DNA from: Bradyrhizobium nivariense
Lineage (GTDB): Bacteria; Pseudomonadota; Alphaproteobacteria; Rhizobiales; Xanthobacteraceae
DNA length: 64,000 bases
Assembly: GCF_029846715.1 (NCBI RefSeq)
Contig: NZ_JARVWW010000017.1
Location: forward strand, 62,001-126,000
Direction of reading: 5' to 3'
Shown: positions 1-8,539 of the stretch, piece after piece
Layout of the letters: every line of letters starts with the position of its first letter
How positions within the stretch are numbered: the first letter of the stretch is position 1
The notes under the pieces: generated by a model
The model's input: only the letters and a program-made list of their open reading frames with translations
What the model was told of the DNA's origin: nothing
Database searches by the model: none
Program-made: the position numbers and the translations under genes

Positions 1-1512
1 CTGCACGCCTACATGTTCCGCGTCGCGATCCCCTACGGGACGCTGGCGTCGAACCAGTTGCGCGCGCTTGCCCACGTCGCGCGCAAATACGACCGCGGCT
101 ACGGCCATTTCACCACGCGGCAGAACATCCAGTTCAACTGGATCAAGCTTGCCGAATTGCCGGATGCGCTGGCCGATCTCGCCGAGGTCGGCATCCATGC
201 GATGCAAACCTCCGGCAACAACATGCGCAACGTCACCTCGGACCAGTGGGCCGGCGTCGCGCCCGGCGAGATCGAGGATCCCCGCATCTGGTCGGAGCTG
301 ATCCGCCAGCACACAACGCTGCATCCGGAATTCTCGTTCCTGCCGCGCAAGTTCAAGATCGCGATCACCGCGTCGGACCACGACCGCGCCGCGATCAAGA
401 TCCACGACATCGGGCTGAAGCTGATCAAGAACGAGAAGGGCGAGACCGGCTTCGAGGTGCTGGTCGGCGGCGGGCTCGGCCGCACGCCGTTCATCGGCAA
501 GACCATCAAGCATTTCGTCCACGGCCGCGACATCCTCAGCTACATCGAGGCGATCCTGCGGGTCTACAACCAGTACGGCCGCCGCGACAACATCTACAAG
601 GCGCGCATCAAGATCCTGGTGCACGAGCTCGGCATCGAGAAGTTCTCGCGCGAGGTCGAGGAGGAGTGGCAGCACATCCGCAACTCCTCGCTCCAGATCG
701 ACGACGAGGTGATCGAGGACATCCGCTCGCGCTTCGCCTATCCCTCCTACGAGAAGCTGCCGCACAATCCGGACCAGCTGCGCCAGGCCGCGGCCGATCC
801 CGATTTCGAGGCATGGCGCAAGAACTCGGTGGCCCCGCACAAGGTCCAGGGCTATTCCATCGTCACGATCTCGCTGAAGCCGATCGGCGCGCCTCCGGGC
901 GATGCCACCGCCGAGCAGATGGACGCGCTGGCCGATCTCGCCGACAGATATTCCTTCGGTGAGATCCGCGTCGGCCACGAGCAGAACCTCGCTTTGCCGC
1001 ATGTCGCCAAGCGCGACCTGCCGGCGCTGTGGAAGGCGCTCGACAAGCTCGGGCTGGCAACGCCGAACGTCAATCTGATCACCGACATCATCGCCTGTCC
1101 GGGTCTCGACTATTGCTCGCTGGCGAACGCGCGCTCGATCCCGATCGCGCAGGAATTGACGCGGCGCTTCGCCAATCACGAGCTCGCCAATCTGATCGGC
1201 CGCCTCCACATCAACATCTCCGGCTGCATCAATGCCTGCGGCCATCATCATGTCGGGCATATCGGCATTCTCGGCGTCGAGAAGAACGGCGAGGAGGTCT
1301 ATCAGATCACCATCGGCGGGCGCGCCGACGAGAGCGCCGCACTGGGCAATCTGATCGGCCCCGGCGTCAAGTTCGACGAGGTCGCCGACGTCGTCGAGGA
1401 CATCGTGGAGGCCTATCTGGCGCTGCGCGAGCGGCCGGAGGAGCTGTTCATGGACACCGTAAAACGCCTCGGCGTCGAACCCTTCAAGGAGCGCGTCTAT
1501 GCCACTCGTTAA
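1..1512 (+). CDS. cysI: Ferredoxin-type nitrite/sulfite reductase (sulfite reductase hemoprotein), 5' partial
   Basis: Reduces sulfite to sulfide with six electrons on siroheme coupled to a [4Fe-4S] cluster, in the cytoplasm. The reading frame is open from base 1 (LHAYMFRVAIPYGTL), so the true start, roughly 50 residues, lies upstream of the window. Two ferredoxin-like half domains are visible, one starting near the window edge (TTRQNIQ) and one after about residue 280. The cluster and siroheme cysteines are present as CPGLDYC (codons at 1096 and 1114) and CINAC (1225 and 1237). It overlaps the DUF934 gene by 14 bp, and cysH follows, which places it in assimilatory sulfate reduction. A nitrite reductase role is possible from family membership alone but the neighbours favour sulfite. 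Confidence 0.95.
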   Translation: MHAYMFRVAIPYGTLASNQLRALAHVARKYDRGYGHFTTRQNIQFNWIKLAELPDALADLAEVGIHAMQTSGNNMRNVTSDQWAGVAPGEIEDPRIWSELIRQHTTLHPEFSFLPRKFKIAITASDHDRAAIKIHDIGLKLIKNEKGETGFEVLVGGGLGRTPFIGKTIKHFVHGRDILSYIEAILRVYNQYGRRDNIYKARIKILVHELGIEKFSREVEEEWQHIRNSSLQIDDEVIEDIRSRFAYPSYEKLPHNPDQLRQAAADPDFEAWRKNSVAPHKVQGYSIVTISLKPIGAPPGDATAEQMDALADLADRYSFGEIRVGHEQNLALPHVAKRDLPALWKALDKLGLATPNVNLITDIIACPGLDYCSLANARSIPIAQELTRRFANHELANLIGRLHINISGCINACGHHHVGHIGILGVEKNGEEVYQITIGGRADESAALGNLIGPGVKFDEVADVVEDIVEAYLALRERPEELFMDTVKRLGVEPFKERVYATR

Positions 1513-2014
1513 CGGCGGAAAAATCGTCGACGACAGCTTCGTCAAGCTCGCCGTCGACACGCCGCTGCCCGAGGGCGGCGACGTCCTGGTGCCGGCCGAG
1601 CGCTTCGTCGGCGAGGCCGATGCGTTGCTCAAGCGGACCGGCAAGGTCGGCGTGATCTGGCCGAACAATCGCGACATCGCCGAGCTGGTGCCCTATCTCG
1701 GCAAGATCGCCGTCGTCGCACTGGTGTTCCCGACCTTCCGCGACGGACGCGCCTACAGCCAGGCGCGGCTGCTGCGCGAGCGCTACAATTACCGCGGCGA
1801 ATTGCGTGCGACGGGCCAGATCCTGCGCGACCAGTTCGTGTTCATGTTGCGCGCCGGTTTCGATTCCTTCGACGTCAAGAAGCAGGCCGACGCGGAAGCC
1901 TTCATGGAGACCGCGAAGCGCTATTCGGTATTCTACCAGCCCACCGGCGACGGCCGCATTACGGCGCTGCACCGGCGCATGCAGCTGCGTCACTCCGAAG
2001 GGGTCGGCACGTGA
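1499..2014 (+). CDS. DUF934 protein of the sulfate assimilation operon
   Basis: 171-residue cytoplasmic protein of the DUF934 family, which is regularly found between cysI and cysH in proteobacteria and is sometimes called an oxidoreductase. Its biochemical role is not established. The family core is visible as GVIWPNNRDI, a conserved FPTFRDGRAYSQARLLRER stretch and LRDQ near residue 110. No cysteine cluster, signal peptide or membrane segment is seen. The start overlaps the end of cysI by 14 bp and its stop overlaps the GTG start of cysH (GTGA), so translation of the three genes is probably coupled. A role as assembly or electron-transfer partner of sulfite reductase is inference from context. 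Confidence 0.88.
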   Translation: MPLVNGGKIVDDSFVKLAVDTPLPEGGDVLVPAERFVGEADALLKRTGKVGVIWPNNRDIAELVPYLGKIAVVALVFPTFRDGRAYSQARLLRERYNYRGELRATGQILRDQFVFMLRAGFDSFDVKKQADAEAFMETAKRYSVFYQPTGDGRITALHRRMQLRHSEGVGT

Positions 2015-2742
2015 ACGCAATCGCGCCTCCAGTTTCTTCGATTTCCGTCTCTGCGCTGCCGTCGGCGGAGGAACTCGATCGTGCCTTGCGCGATGCCTCG
2101 CCCGCGGAAATTATCGCCGCTGCGCTGAAGACGGTCGGGCGCGAGAAGCTCGCGCTGGTGTCGTCGTTCGGTACGGAATCGGCGACGCTGCTGAAGGTCA
2201 TGGCCGACGTCGATCCGGCGATCCCCGTGATCTTCCTCGATACCGGCTGGCTGTTCGAGGAGACGCTGGCCTATCGCGATACGCTGATCGCGACGCTGGG
2301 CCTGAAGGACGTCCGCTCGATCAGGCCTGCCGAGGAGACGCTGTCGCGCGAAGATCCCGACCGCGACCTCTGGTTCTCCGATCCCGACGCTTGCTGCCGG
2401 ATCCGCAAGGTCGAGCCGCTGGCGCGTGCGCTGAAACCATTCGACGCCTGGCTCAACGGCCGCAAGCGCTTCCAGGGCAGCTTGCGCGCCGATATTCCGG
2501 TGGTCGAGGACGACGGCGCTCGGTTGAAGTTCAATCCCTTCGCCAATGTCTCGCGCGAGGAACTCGAGGCGATTTTCGCCCGCGCCAAATTGCCGCGTCA
2601 TCCTCTCGTGGAGTCCGGTTTCCTGTCGGTTGGGTGTATGCCCTGCACGAGCAGAACGGCCGAAGGCGAGGATGAGCGTGCCGGTCGCTGGCGCGGCCGG
2701 GCCAAGACGGAATGCGGCATCCACACGATGAAGACTTCATAG
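2011..2742 (+). CDS. cysH: Adenylyl-sulfate (APS) reductase, thioredoxin-dependent
   Basis: Reduces activated sulfate to sulfite, the step before CysI. 243 residues starting at a GTG that overlaps the preceding stop. The PP-loop region reads SSFGTESA and is followed by FLDTGWLFEET. The [4Fe-4S] ligands typical of the APS-using class are present as a CC pair (residues 128-129, ACCRIRK) and CMPC near residue 210, and the catalytic cysteine is in ECGIH close to the C terminus. The CC...CXXC pattern argues for APS rather than PAPS as substrate. It closes the cysI-DUF934-cysH unit; 112 bp separate it from the sulfate-binding protein gene. Confidence 0.93.
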   Translation: MNAIAPPVSSISVSALPSAEELDRALRDASPAEIIAAALKTVGREKLALVSSFGTESATLLKVMADVDPAIPVIFLDTGWLFEETLAYRDTLIATLGLKDVRSIRPAEETLSREDPDRDLWFSDPDACCRIRKVEPLARALKPFDAWLNGRKRFQGSLRADIPVVEDDGARLKFNPFANVSREELEAIFARAKLPRHPLVESGFLSVGCMPCTSRTAEGEDERAGRWRGRAKTECGIHTMKTS

Positions 2743-2785
2743 CATGGTCACGCTGCCCGGCTACGAACAAGAAAATCCGGTTCCG

Positions 2786-2815
2786 TTGACTTAAGCGCGT
2801 TTCGACCCGAGTTAT
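2786..2815 (+). promoter_or_regulatory. Weak candidate promoter upstream of sbp
   Basis: A TTGACT hexamer at 2786-2791 lies about 70 bp before the sulfate-binding protein start and is followed after 18 bp by AGTTAT (2810-2815). The -10 match is poor. It is offered because this is the only gap between cysH and the transporter genes. Confidence 0.25.
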
Positions 2816-2854
2816 GCCTGCAGGTCTTCGCTGACATCGACGTCGTCGAAGTGA

Positions 2855-3868
2855 ATGGAGATGGACATGATGCGCCGTATCGTTCCGCTCGCCGCAGGAC
2901 TGCTCGTGACAGGCTTGTTGGCAAGCTCGGCTCTCGCCGCTGACATCAATCTGCTGAACGTATCGTACGATCCGACGCGTGAGCTCTATGCCGAGTTCAA
3001 CAAGGCGTTCGCGAATGCCTATCAGAAGGAAACCGGCAAGAGCGTCGAGATCAAGCAGTCGCATGGCGGCAGCGGGTCGCAGGCGCGCGCCGTGATCGAC
3101 GGATTGCAGGCCGACGTGGTGACGCTTGCGCTCGCCTACGACATCGACGCCATCGCGGGCAAGGGCCTCACGGCGGCTGACTGGCAGAAGCGGTTGCCGC
3201 AGAATTCATCGCCCTACACCTCGACCATCGTGTTTCTGGTCCGCAAGGGCAATCCGAAGGGCATCAAGGATTGGGACGATCTGCTCAAGCCGGGCGTCGG
3301 CGTGATCACGCCGAACCCGAAGACGTCGGGTGGCGCGCGCTGGAATTATCTGGCGGCCTGGGGCTTTGCGCAGAAGAAATACGGCTCGGCCGACAAGGCC
3401 AAGGACTTCATCGGCAAATTGTATCAGCAGGTGCCGGTGCTCGACACCGGCGCGCGCGGTGCAACCGTGACTTTCGTCGAGCGCGGCGTCGGCGACGTGC
3501 TGCTCGCCTGGGAGAACGAGGCGTACCTGGCGCTGAAGGAATTCGGCCCGGAGAAATTCGAGATCGTGGCGCCGCCGCTCTCGATCCTGGCGGAACCGCC
3601 GGTGACGATCATCGACAAGGTTGCCGATAAAAAAGGCACCCGCAGCGTCGCCGATGCCTACCTGCAATACTGGTACACCAAGGAAGGTCAGGAAATTGCG
3701 GCGCGCAACTTCTATCGTCCGCGCGATCCCGAGATCGCCAAAAAATATGAAAACTCCTTCGCAAAGGTCGAGCTGTTTACGATCGACGAATTTTTCGGCG
3801 GCTGGACCAAGGCCCAGAAGGAACATTTTGCCGACGGCGGCGTCTTCGATCAGATCTACAAGAACTGA
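2855..3868 (+). CDS. sbp: Sulfate ABC transporter, periplasmic sulfate-binding protein
   Basis: Captures sulfate (possibly thiosulfate) in the periplasm and delivers it to the CysTWA importer. 337 residues with a Sec signal peptide: MRRIVPLAAG hydrophobic core ending SSALAADINLLNVSYDPTRE, cleavage probably after ALA. Family blocks are clear: SYDPTRELY at the mature N terminus, QSHGGSGSQARAVIDG, and TPNPKTSGGARWN, which contribute to the anion site. The start is uncertain within the run MEMDMM (ATG at 2855, 2861, 2867 or 2870); all give a workable signal peptide. Downstream spacing to the permease gene is 36 bp. Confidence 0.93.
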   Translation: MEMDMMRRIVPLAAGLLVTGLLASSALAADINLLNVSYDPTRELYAEFNKAFANAYQKETGKSVEIKQSHGGSGSQARAVIDGLQADVVTLALAYDIDAIAGKGLTAADWQKRLPQNSSPYTSTIVFLVRKGNPKGIKDWDDLLKPGVGVITPNPKTSGGARWNYLAAWGFAQKKYGSADKAKDFIGKLYQQVPVLDTGARGATVTFVERGVGDVLLAWENEAYLALKEFGPEKFEIVAPPLSILAEPPVTIIDKVADKKGTRSVADAYLQYWYTKEGQEIAARNFYRPRDPEIAKKYENSFAKVELFTIDEFFGGWTKAQKEHFADGGVFDQIYKN

Positions 3869-3904
3869 TCGGGCGCTGTCGGAGGGGCTTAAGCAGGGGG
3901 CCTG

Positions 3905-4741
3905 GTGAGCGCAATCGCAGCACGACGCCGGACATTGCCGGGCTTCGGTCTCACGATGGGGCTGACGCTTTCCTGGCTGTCGATCATCATCCTGATTCCG
4001 CTCGCCGGCCTGTTCCTGAAATCGCTCGAGCTCAGTCCCGAGCAGTTCTGGAACATCCTCTCCAGCCGTCGCACCCTGAATGCCTTGCGCGTGTCCTTCG
4101 GCCTCGCCTTTGCCGCCGCCTGCGTCAACCTGGTAATGGGCAGCATCATCGTCTGGGCGCTGGTGCGTTACCACTTCCCCGGAAGGCGGCTGTTCGATGC
4201 CATCGTCGACGTGCCCTTTGCGCTGCCGACGGCGGTTGCCGGCGTCGCGCTGACCGCGTTGTTCGCCGAGAAGGGCTGGCTCGGCGCGCCGCTTGCGGCG
4301 GCCGGTATCAAGGTGGCGTTCACGCCGGTCGGCATCTTCGTCGCCATGATCTTCATCGGCATCCCGTTCGTGGTGCGCACGGTGCAGCCGGTGCTCCAGG
4401 ATCTCGACCCCGAGATCGAGGAGGCGGCGGGCAGCCTTGGCGCCAGCCGCTGGCAGACCATCATTCGCGTGATCCTGCCCTCGCTCGGGCCGGCGCTGCT
4501 CACCGGGCTCGCGCTCGCCTTCGCCCGCGCCGTCGGCGAGTACGGCTCGGTCATCTTCATCGCCGGCAATCTGCCGAACGTCTCCGAGATCGCGCCGCTC
4601 CTGATCGTGATCCGGCTGTCGGAGTTTCGCTATGCCGACGCGACCGCCATCGCGGTGGTCATGCTCATAGTGTCCTTCGTCATCATCTTTGCCGTTAACC
4701 GGCTCCAGCGCTGGGCGCAGAGCCGGATCCCGGCGCGCTGA
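3905..4741 (+). CDS. cysT: Sulfate ABC transporter permease CysT
   Basis: One of the two inner-membrane permeases of the sulfate importer. 278 residues, GTG start behind a purine-rich AGCAGGGGG sequence. About six transmembrane segments are visible, the first at residues 18-37. The EAA loop that docks on the ATPase is present (EIEEAAGSLGASRWQT), followed by a conserved RAVGEYGSVIFIAGN segment that marks the CysT subfamily. The gene lies between the binding protein and cysW, 9 bp before the latter, in a conventional operon order. Confidence 0.93.
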   Translation: MSAIAARRRTLPGFGLTMGLTLSWLSIIILIPLAGLFLKSLELSPEQFWNILSSRRTLNALRVSFGLAFAAACVNLVMGSIIVWALVRYHFPGRRLFDAIVDVPFALPTAVAGVALTALFAEKGWLGAPLAAAGIKVAFTPVGIFVAMIFIGIPFVVRTVQPVLQDLDPEIEEAAGSLGASRWQTIIRVILPSLGPALLTGLALAFARAVGEYGSVIFIAGNLPNVSEIAPLLIVIRLSEFRYADATAIAVVMLIVSFVIIFAVNRLQRWAQSRIPAR

Positions 4742-4750
4742 GGGCGGATC

Positions 4751-5662
4751 ATGACGATGCAGATCGCAGAGTCCGTCTCACTCTCGGCCCCCGACGCCAG
4801 GGCACGCGCGCATGCGGCGGCCGCGCAGAACAACCTTCGCACCGAACCGCGCGCGGTCCGCATCACTATCATCGCGCTGGCGATGACCTTTCTCTCTGTC
4901 TTCGTCGTGCTGCCGCTGGTTGTGGTGTTCGCGCAGGCCTTCTCGAAGGGAATCCTCGCTTATCTCGCCGCGCTGGCCGACCCGGAGGCGTTGTCCGCGA
5001 TCAAGCTGACACTGGTGGTGGCGGCGATCTCGGTCGGCCTCAACCTCGTGTTCGGTCTCGTCGCGGCCTGGGCCATCGCGAAGTTCGAGTTTAGGGGCAA
5101 GACCTTTCTGATCACGCTGATCGACCTGCCGTTCTCGGTGAGCCCGGTGATCTCGGGTCTCGTCTTCGTGCTGCTGTTCGGCGCGCAGGGCTATTTTGGG
5201 AGCTGGCTGCGCGATCACGACATCCAGATCCTGTTCGCGGTGCCGGGCATCGCGCTCGCGACCACCTTCGTGACCTTCCCCTTCGTGGCGCGCGCGCTGA
5301 TCCCGCTGATGCAGGAGCAGGGCACGCAGGAGGAGGAGGCCGCGGTCTCGCTCGGCGCCTCGGGCTTGCAGACCTTCTTCCGCGTCACGCTGCCCAACAT
5401 CAAATGGGGCGTGCTCTATGGCGTGCTGCTCTGCAATGCGCGCGCGATGGGCGAGTTCGGCGCGGTGTCCGTCGTCTCCGGCCATATCCGCGGCGAGACC
5501 AACACCATGCCGCTGCTGGTCGAGATCCTCTACAACGAATACCAGTTCGTCGCAGCGTTCGCGATCGCCTCGCTGCTCGCGATGCTGGCGCTGATCACGT
5601 TGATCGCCAAGACCGTTCTCGAACGCCATCTGGACGAAGGACACGACCGCCGTGACCATTGA
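4751..5662 (+). CDS. cysW: Sulfate ABC transporter permease CysW
   Basis: Second permease of the sulfate importer, 303 residues with about six transmembrane segments after an N-terminal cytoplasmic stretch of about 35 residues. The EAA motif reads EEEAAVSLGASGLQT and is followed by NARAMGEFGAVSVVSGHIRG, a CysW hallmark. ATG at 4751 is used; an ATG two codons later is equally possible. The 3' end overlaps the GTG start of cysA by 11 bp, which suggests coupled translation of permease and ATPase. Confidence 0.93.
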   Translation: MTMQIAESVSLSAPDARARAHAAAAQNNLRTEPRAVRITIIALAMTFLSVFVVLPLVVVFAQAFSKGILAYLAALADPEALSAIKLTLVVAAISVGLNLVFGLVAAWAIAKFEFRGKTFLITLIDLPFSVSPVISGLVFVLLFGAQGYFGSWLRDHDIQILFAVPGIALATTFVTFPFVARALIPLMQEQGTQEEEAAVSLGASGLQTFFRVTLPNIKWGVLYGVLLCNARAMGEFGAVSVVSGHIRGETNTMPLLVEILYNEYQFVAAFAIASLLAMLALITLIAKTVLERHLDEGHDRRDH

Positions 5663-6686
5663 AGTCAGGAATCTCGTCAAGAAATTCGGCAGCTTCGCAG
5701 CCCTCGACGGCGTCGACCTCAAGGTCGACAACGGCGAGCTGCTGGCGCTGCTCGGCCCCTCCGGCTCCGGCAAGACCACGCTGCTGCGCATCATCGCCGG
5801 CCTCGACTGGCCTGATTCCGGTGAAGTCGCCTTCAACGGCGAGGACGCGCTGGCGCGGGGCGCGCGCGAGCGTCACGTCGGCTTCGTGTTCCAGCACTAC
5901 GCGCTGTTCCGCCACATGACGGTGTTCGAGAACGTCGCCTTCGGCCTGCGCGTGCAGCCGCGCGCGATCCGGAAGGACGAGTCCACCATTCGTGCGCGCG
6001 TCAAGGAGCTGCTCGATCTCGTGCAGCTCGACTGGCTTGCCGACCGCTATCCGAGCCAGCTCTCGGGCGGCCAGCGCCAGCGCATCGCACTCGCCCGTGC
6101 GCTCGCGATCGAGCCGCGCATCCTGCTGCTCGACGAGCCCTTCGGCGCGCTCGATGCCAAGGTGCGCAAGGAGCTGCGCAGATGGCTGCGCTCGCTGCAC
6201 CACGAGATCAACGTCACCTCGATCTTCGTCACCCATGATCAGGAGGAGGCGCTGGAAGTCGCCAACCGCGTCGTGGTGATGGACAAGGGCAGGATCGAGC
6301 AGATCGGCTCGCCCGACGACGTCTATGAGAGCCCGGCGACCGCCTTCGTCCACAGCTTCATCGGCGAATCCATCGAGCTGCCGGTCCACATCGAGGGCGG
6401 TGTCATCAGGCTCGGCGACCGGCCGCTTCGGCTCGCGGCAGATGGGCATGCGCCTGGCGCGTCAAGACTGTTCGTGCGGCGACACGATATGCTGGTTGGC
6501 CCGCCCGGCAGTGGTGCCTTCGAGGGCGCCGTGCAGCATGTCCGGAATTTCGGCCCCGTGCAGCGGGCCGAGGTGGCCCTGTCAGGCGGCGAGACCATCG
6601 AGATCGACGCTCCCCGCAATAGGGAACTGCGCGCCGGCGACACGATCGGCCTGGAGCCCCGTCGCTACCGGATATTTGCGGGCTAG
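5652..6686 (+). CDS. cysA: Sulfate/thiosulfate import ATP-binding protein CysA
   Basis: Cytoplasmic ATPase that powers sulfate import. 344 residues. Walker A GPSGSGKTT (about residues 34-42), Q-loop VFQHYALF, signature LSGGQRQRIALARAL, Walker B ILLLDEPFGALD and switch VTHDQEEA are all intact. The last 110 residues form the TOBE-like regulatory domain usual in CysA. GTG start inside the end of cysW. No terminator hairpin is evident in the 57 bp that follow before the next gene. Confidence 0.95.
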   Translation: MTIEVRNLVKKFGSFAALDGVDLKVDNGELLALLGPSGSGKTTLLRIIAGLDWPDSGEVAFNGEDALARGARERHVGFVFQHYALFRHMTVFENVAFGLRVQPRAIRKDESTIRARVKELLDLVQLDWLADRYPSQLSGGQRQRIALARALAIEPRILLLDEPFGALDAKVRKELRRWLRSLHHEINVTSIFVTHDQEEALEVANRVVVMDKGRIEQIGSPDDVYESPATAFVHSFIGESIELPVHIEGGVIRLGDRPLRLAADGHAPGASRLFVRRHDMLVGPPGSGAFEGAVQHVRNFGPVQRAEVALSGGETIEIDAPRNRELRAGDTIGLEPRRYRIFAG

Positions 6687-6743
6687 GCGCCTCGGCCAAA
6701 AGCTCAAATCTTCCTCAAAATTCACCTTTCAGCCACGGTTGGT

Positions 6744-7283
6744 ATGCAACAACGGCCCCTGATTTGGGGGCTCCTGTTCATGCGCGCCGCGGCCGCGATA
6801 TCAATCACTTTGCTGCTTGCCGGCTGCGCCGGCAACGAAGCGCCGGTCCAGCAGCCCTCGATGTATGCCGATATGTCGGCCCCGGGCTCCAAGCTCGATG
6901 CGCAGGCGGCTGCGATCATGATCTCGCAATACCGCCAGAACAACGGGCTCGGCACTGTCGTGATCGACTCCGATCTGATGCGGCTCGCCGAATCCCAGTC
7001 CCAGGCCATGGCAGCGGCCAACAAGATGGACCATGACGTCCGCGCGCCGCTGGCCAAGCGCCTCAGCGCCGGCAGCTATCCGGCGACGGTTGCGGTCGAG
7101 AACGTCTCGGCCGGCTATCATACGCTGGCGGAAGCGTTTTCCGGCTGGCGCGACTCGCCCCCGCACCGCGCCAACATGCTCAAGAGCGGTGTCACAAGAT
7201 TGGGCATAGCGGCGGGCTATGCTCCCGGCACCAAATACAAGGTGTTCTGGACCATGATCCTGGCCTCGACCGACCCCCGATAA
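6744..7283 (+). CDS. CAP/SCP-domain lipoprotein
   Basis: Small exported protein with the CAP (SCP/PR1) fold, 179 residues from ATG 6744 or 167 from ATG 6780. A lipobox LLLAGC places the acylated cysteine at about residue 29 from the first start, so it is probably a periplasmic or outer-membrane lipoprotein. CAP features are an N-terminal ISQYRQNNGL helix, a central HDV segment, a VAVENVSAGY stretch like the family GENIA motif, and SPPHRANML, matching the family HCxNMM region. Bacterial CAP proteins have no settled activity. It stands alone between cysA and the patatin gene. I infer only a cell-envelope location. Confidence 0.85.
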   Translation: MQQRPLIWGLLFMRAAAAISITLLLAGCAGNEAPVQQPSMYADMSAPGSKLDAQAAAIMISQYRQNNGLGTVVIDSDLMRLAESQSQAMAAANKMDHDVRAPLAKRLSAGSYPATVAVENVSAGYHTLAEAFSGWRDSPPHRANMLKSGVTRLGIAAGYAPGTKYKVFWTMILASTDPR

Positions 7284-7362
7284 GCCAGACTTGATCCCGG
7301 GATGCATTGACGCCGCGGCGAAACTGTCGCCACGGTGGCTCGCCTTTTGCTATTGTTCCCGC

Positions 7363-8538
7363 ATGACAGATCATAGCCCGGAAGTCGCAACAGTCCCCGC
7401 GAACGCGCAACGCGTCCTGGTTCTCCAGGGCGGCGGCGCGCTCGGCTCCTATCAGGCCGGCGCCTATCAGTCGCTCTGCCACGCCGGCTTCGAGCCGGAA
7501 TGGGTCGCCGGCATCTCGATCGGCGCGATCAACGCCGCGATCATCGCCGGCAACGAAGGGCAGACGCGCGTCAAGCGGCTCAAGGAATTCTGGGAGATGG
7601 TCTCCGCGCCGGTGCCGTGGAAGCCGATCGGCAAGAGCGATCACAGCCGCGAGCTGTTCAATTCGACCAGCGCCGCACTGATCGCGACCTTCGGCGTGCC
7701 CGGTTTCTTCACGCCGCGGATTCCGCCCGCGCCGCTCTGGCCGCCCGGCAGCCCGCAGGCCGAGAGCTATTACGACACCGCGCCGTTGAAGAAGACGCTG
7801 GAACGTCTGGTCGATTTCGACCGCATCAACGACTTGAAGACGCGGCTCTCGGTCGGTGCGGTCGGCGTCGCCTCCGGCAACTTCAAATATTTCGACAATT
7901 TCGAGTTCAGGAAGCTCGGCAAAAAAATCGGCCCCGAGCACATCATGGCCTCCGGCGCGCTGCCGCCCGGCTTTCCGTCCGTCGTGATCGACGGCGAGCA
8001 TTATTGGGACGGCGGCATCGCCTCCAACACGCCGCTCGACTACGTGCTGGACGCGGAGGTCGACCGCGACCTCCTGATTTTCCAGGTCGATCTGTTCAGC
8101 GCCCGCGGCGATCTGCCGACCTCGCTGCTCGAGGCCACCGAGCGCGAGAAGGACATCCGCTTCTCCAGCCGCACGCGGATGAACACCGACAAGAACAAGC
8201 AGATCCACAATGCCCGCAGGGCGGTGCGCGACCTGATCGGCAAATTGCCGGACTATCTGAAGAACGACCCGTCCGTCGAATTCCTCGCCAAGGTGTCGCG
8301 CGAAAGCACGGTCACCGTGGTGCACCTGATCTATCGCAGCAAGAACTACGAATCCTCGTCCAAGGATTACGACTTCTCGCATGTCGGCATGGTCGAGCAT
8401 TGGGAAGCCGGCGTGCGCGACGTGCATCTGTCGATGCGCCACAAGGACTGGCTCGAGCGGCCACAATCCGGCGAGACCATGGTGACCTACGATCTCACGG
8501 GGGACGTCACCGCGCCCCCGCCAAAAAGGAGCGAATAA
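7363..8538 (+). CDS. Patatin-like phospholipase
   Basis: Predicted serine lipid hydrolase of the patatin family, 391 residues from the ATG at 7363 (an upstream in-frame ATG at 7291 is less likely). The oxyanion glycine loop reads QGGGALGSYQAG, the nucleophile elbow GISIG, and the second member of the Ser-Asp dyad lies in DGGIASNTPL, so the catalytic machinery is complete. No signal peptide is seen. The next gene, 3-hydroxybutyrate dehydrogenase, starts 1 bp after the stop and has its own ribosome site within this gene's end. The pairing suggests a role linked to 3-hydroxybutyrate or polyhydroxybutyrate turnover. That link is inference: the family also hydrolyses phospholipids. Confidence 0.9.
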   Translation: MTDHSPEVATVPANAQRVLVLQGGGALGSYQAGAYQSLCHAGFEPEWVAGISIGAINAAIIAGNEGQTRVKRLKEFWEMVSAPVPWKPIGKSDHSRELFNSTSAALIATFGVPGFFTPRIPPAPLWPPGSPQAESYYDTAPLKKTLERLVDFDRINDLKTRLSVGAVGVASGNFKYFDNFEFRKLGKKIGPEHIMASGALPPGFPSVVIDGEHYWDGGIASNTPLDYVLDAEVDRDLLIFQVDLFSARGDLPTSLLEATEREKDIRFSSRTRMNTDKNKQIHNARRAVRDLIGKLPDYLKNDPSVEFLAKVSRESTVTVVHLIYRSKNYESSSKDYDFSHVGMVEHWEAGVRDVHLSMRHKDWLERPQSGETMVTYDLTGDVTAPPPKRSE

Positions 8539-8539
8539 T

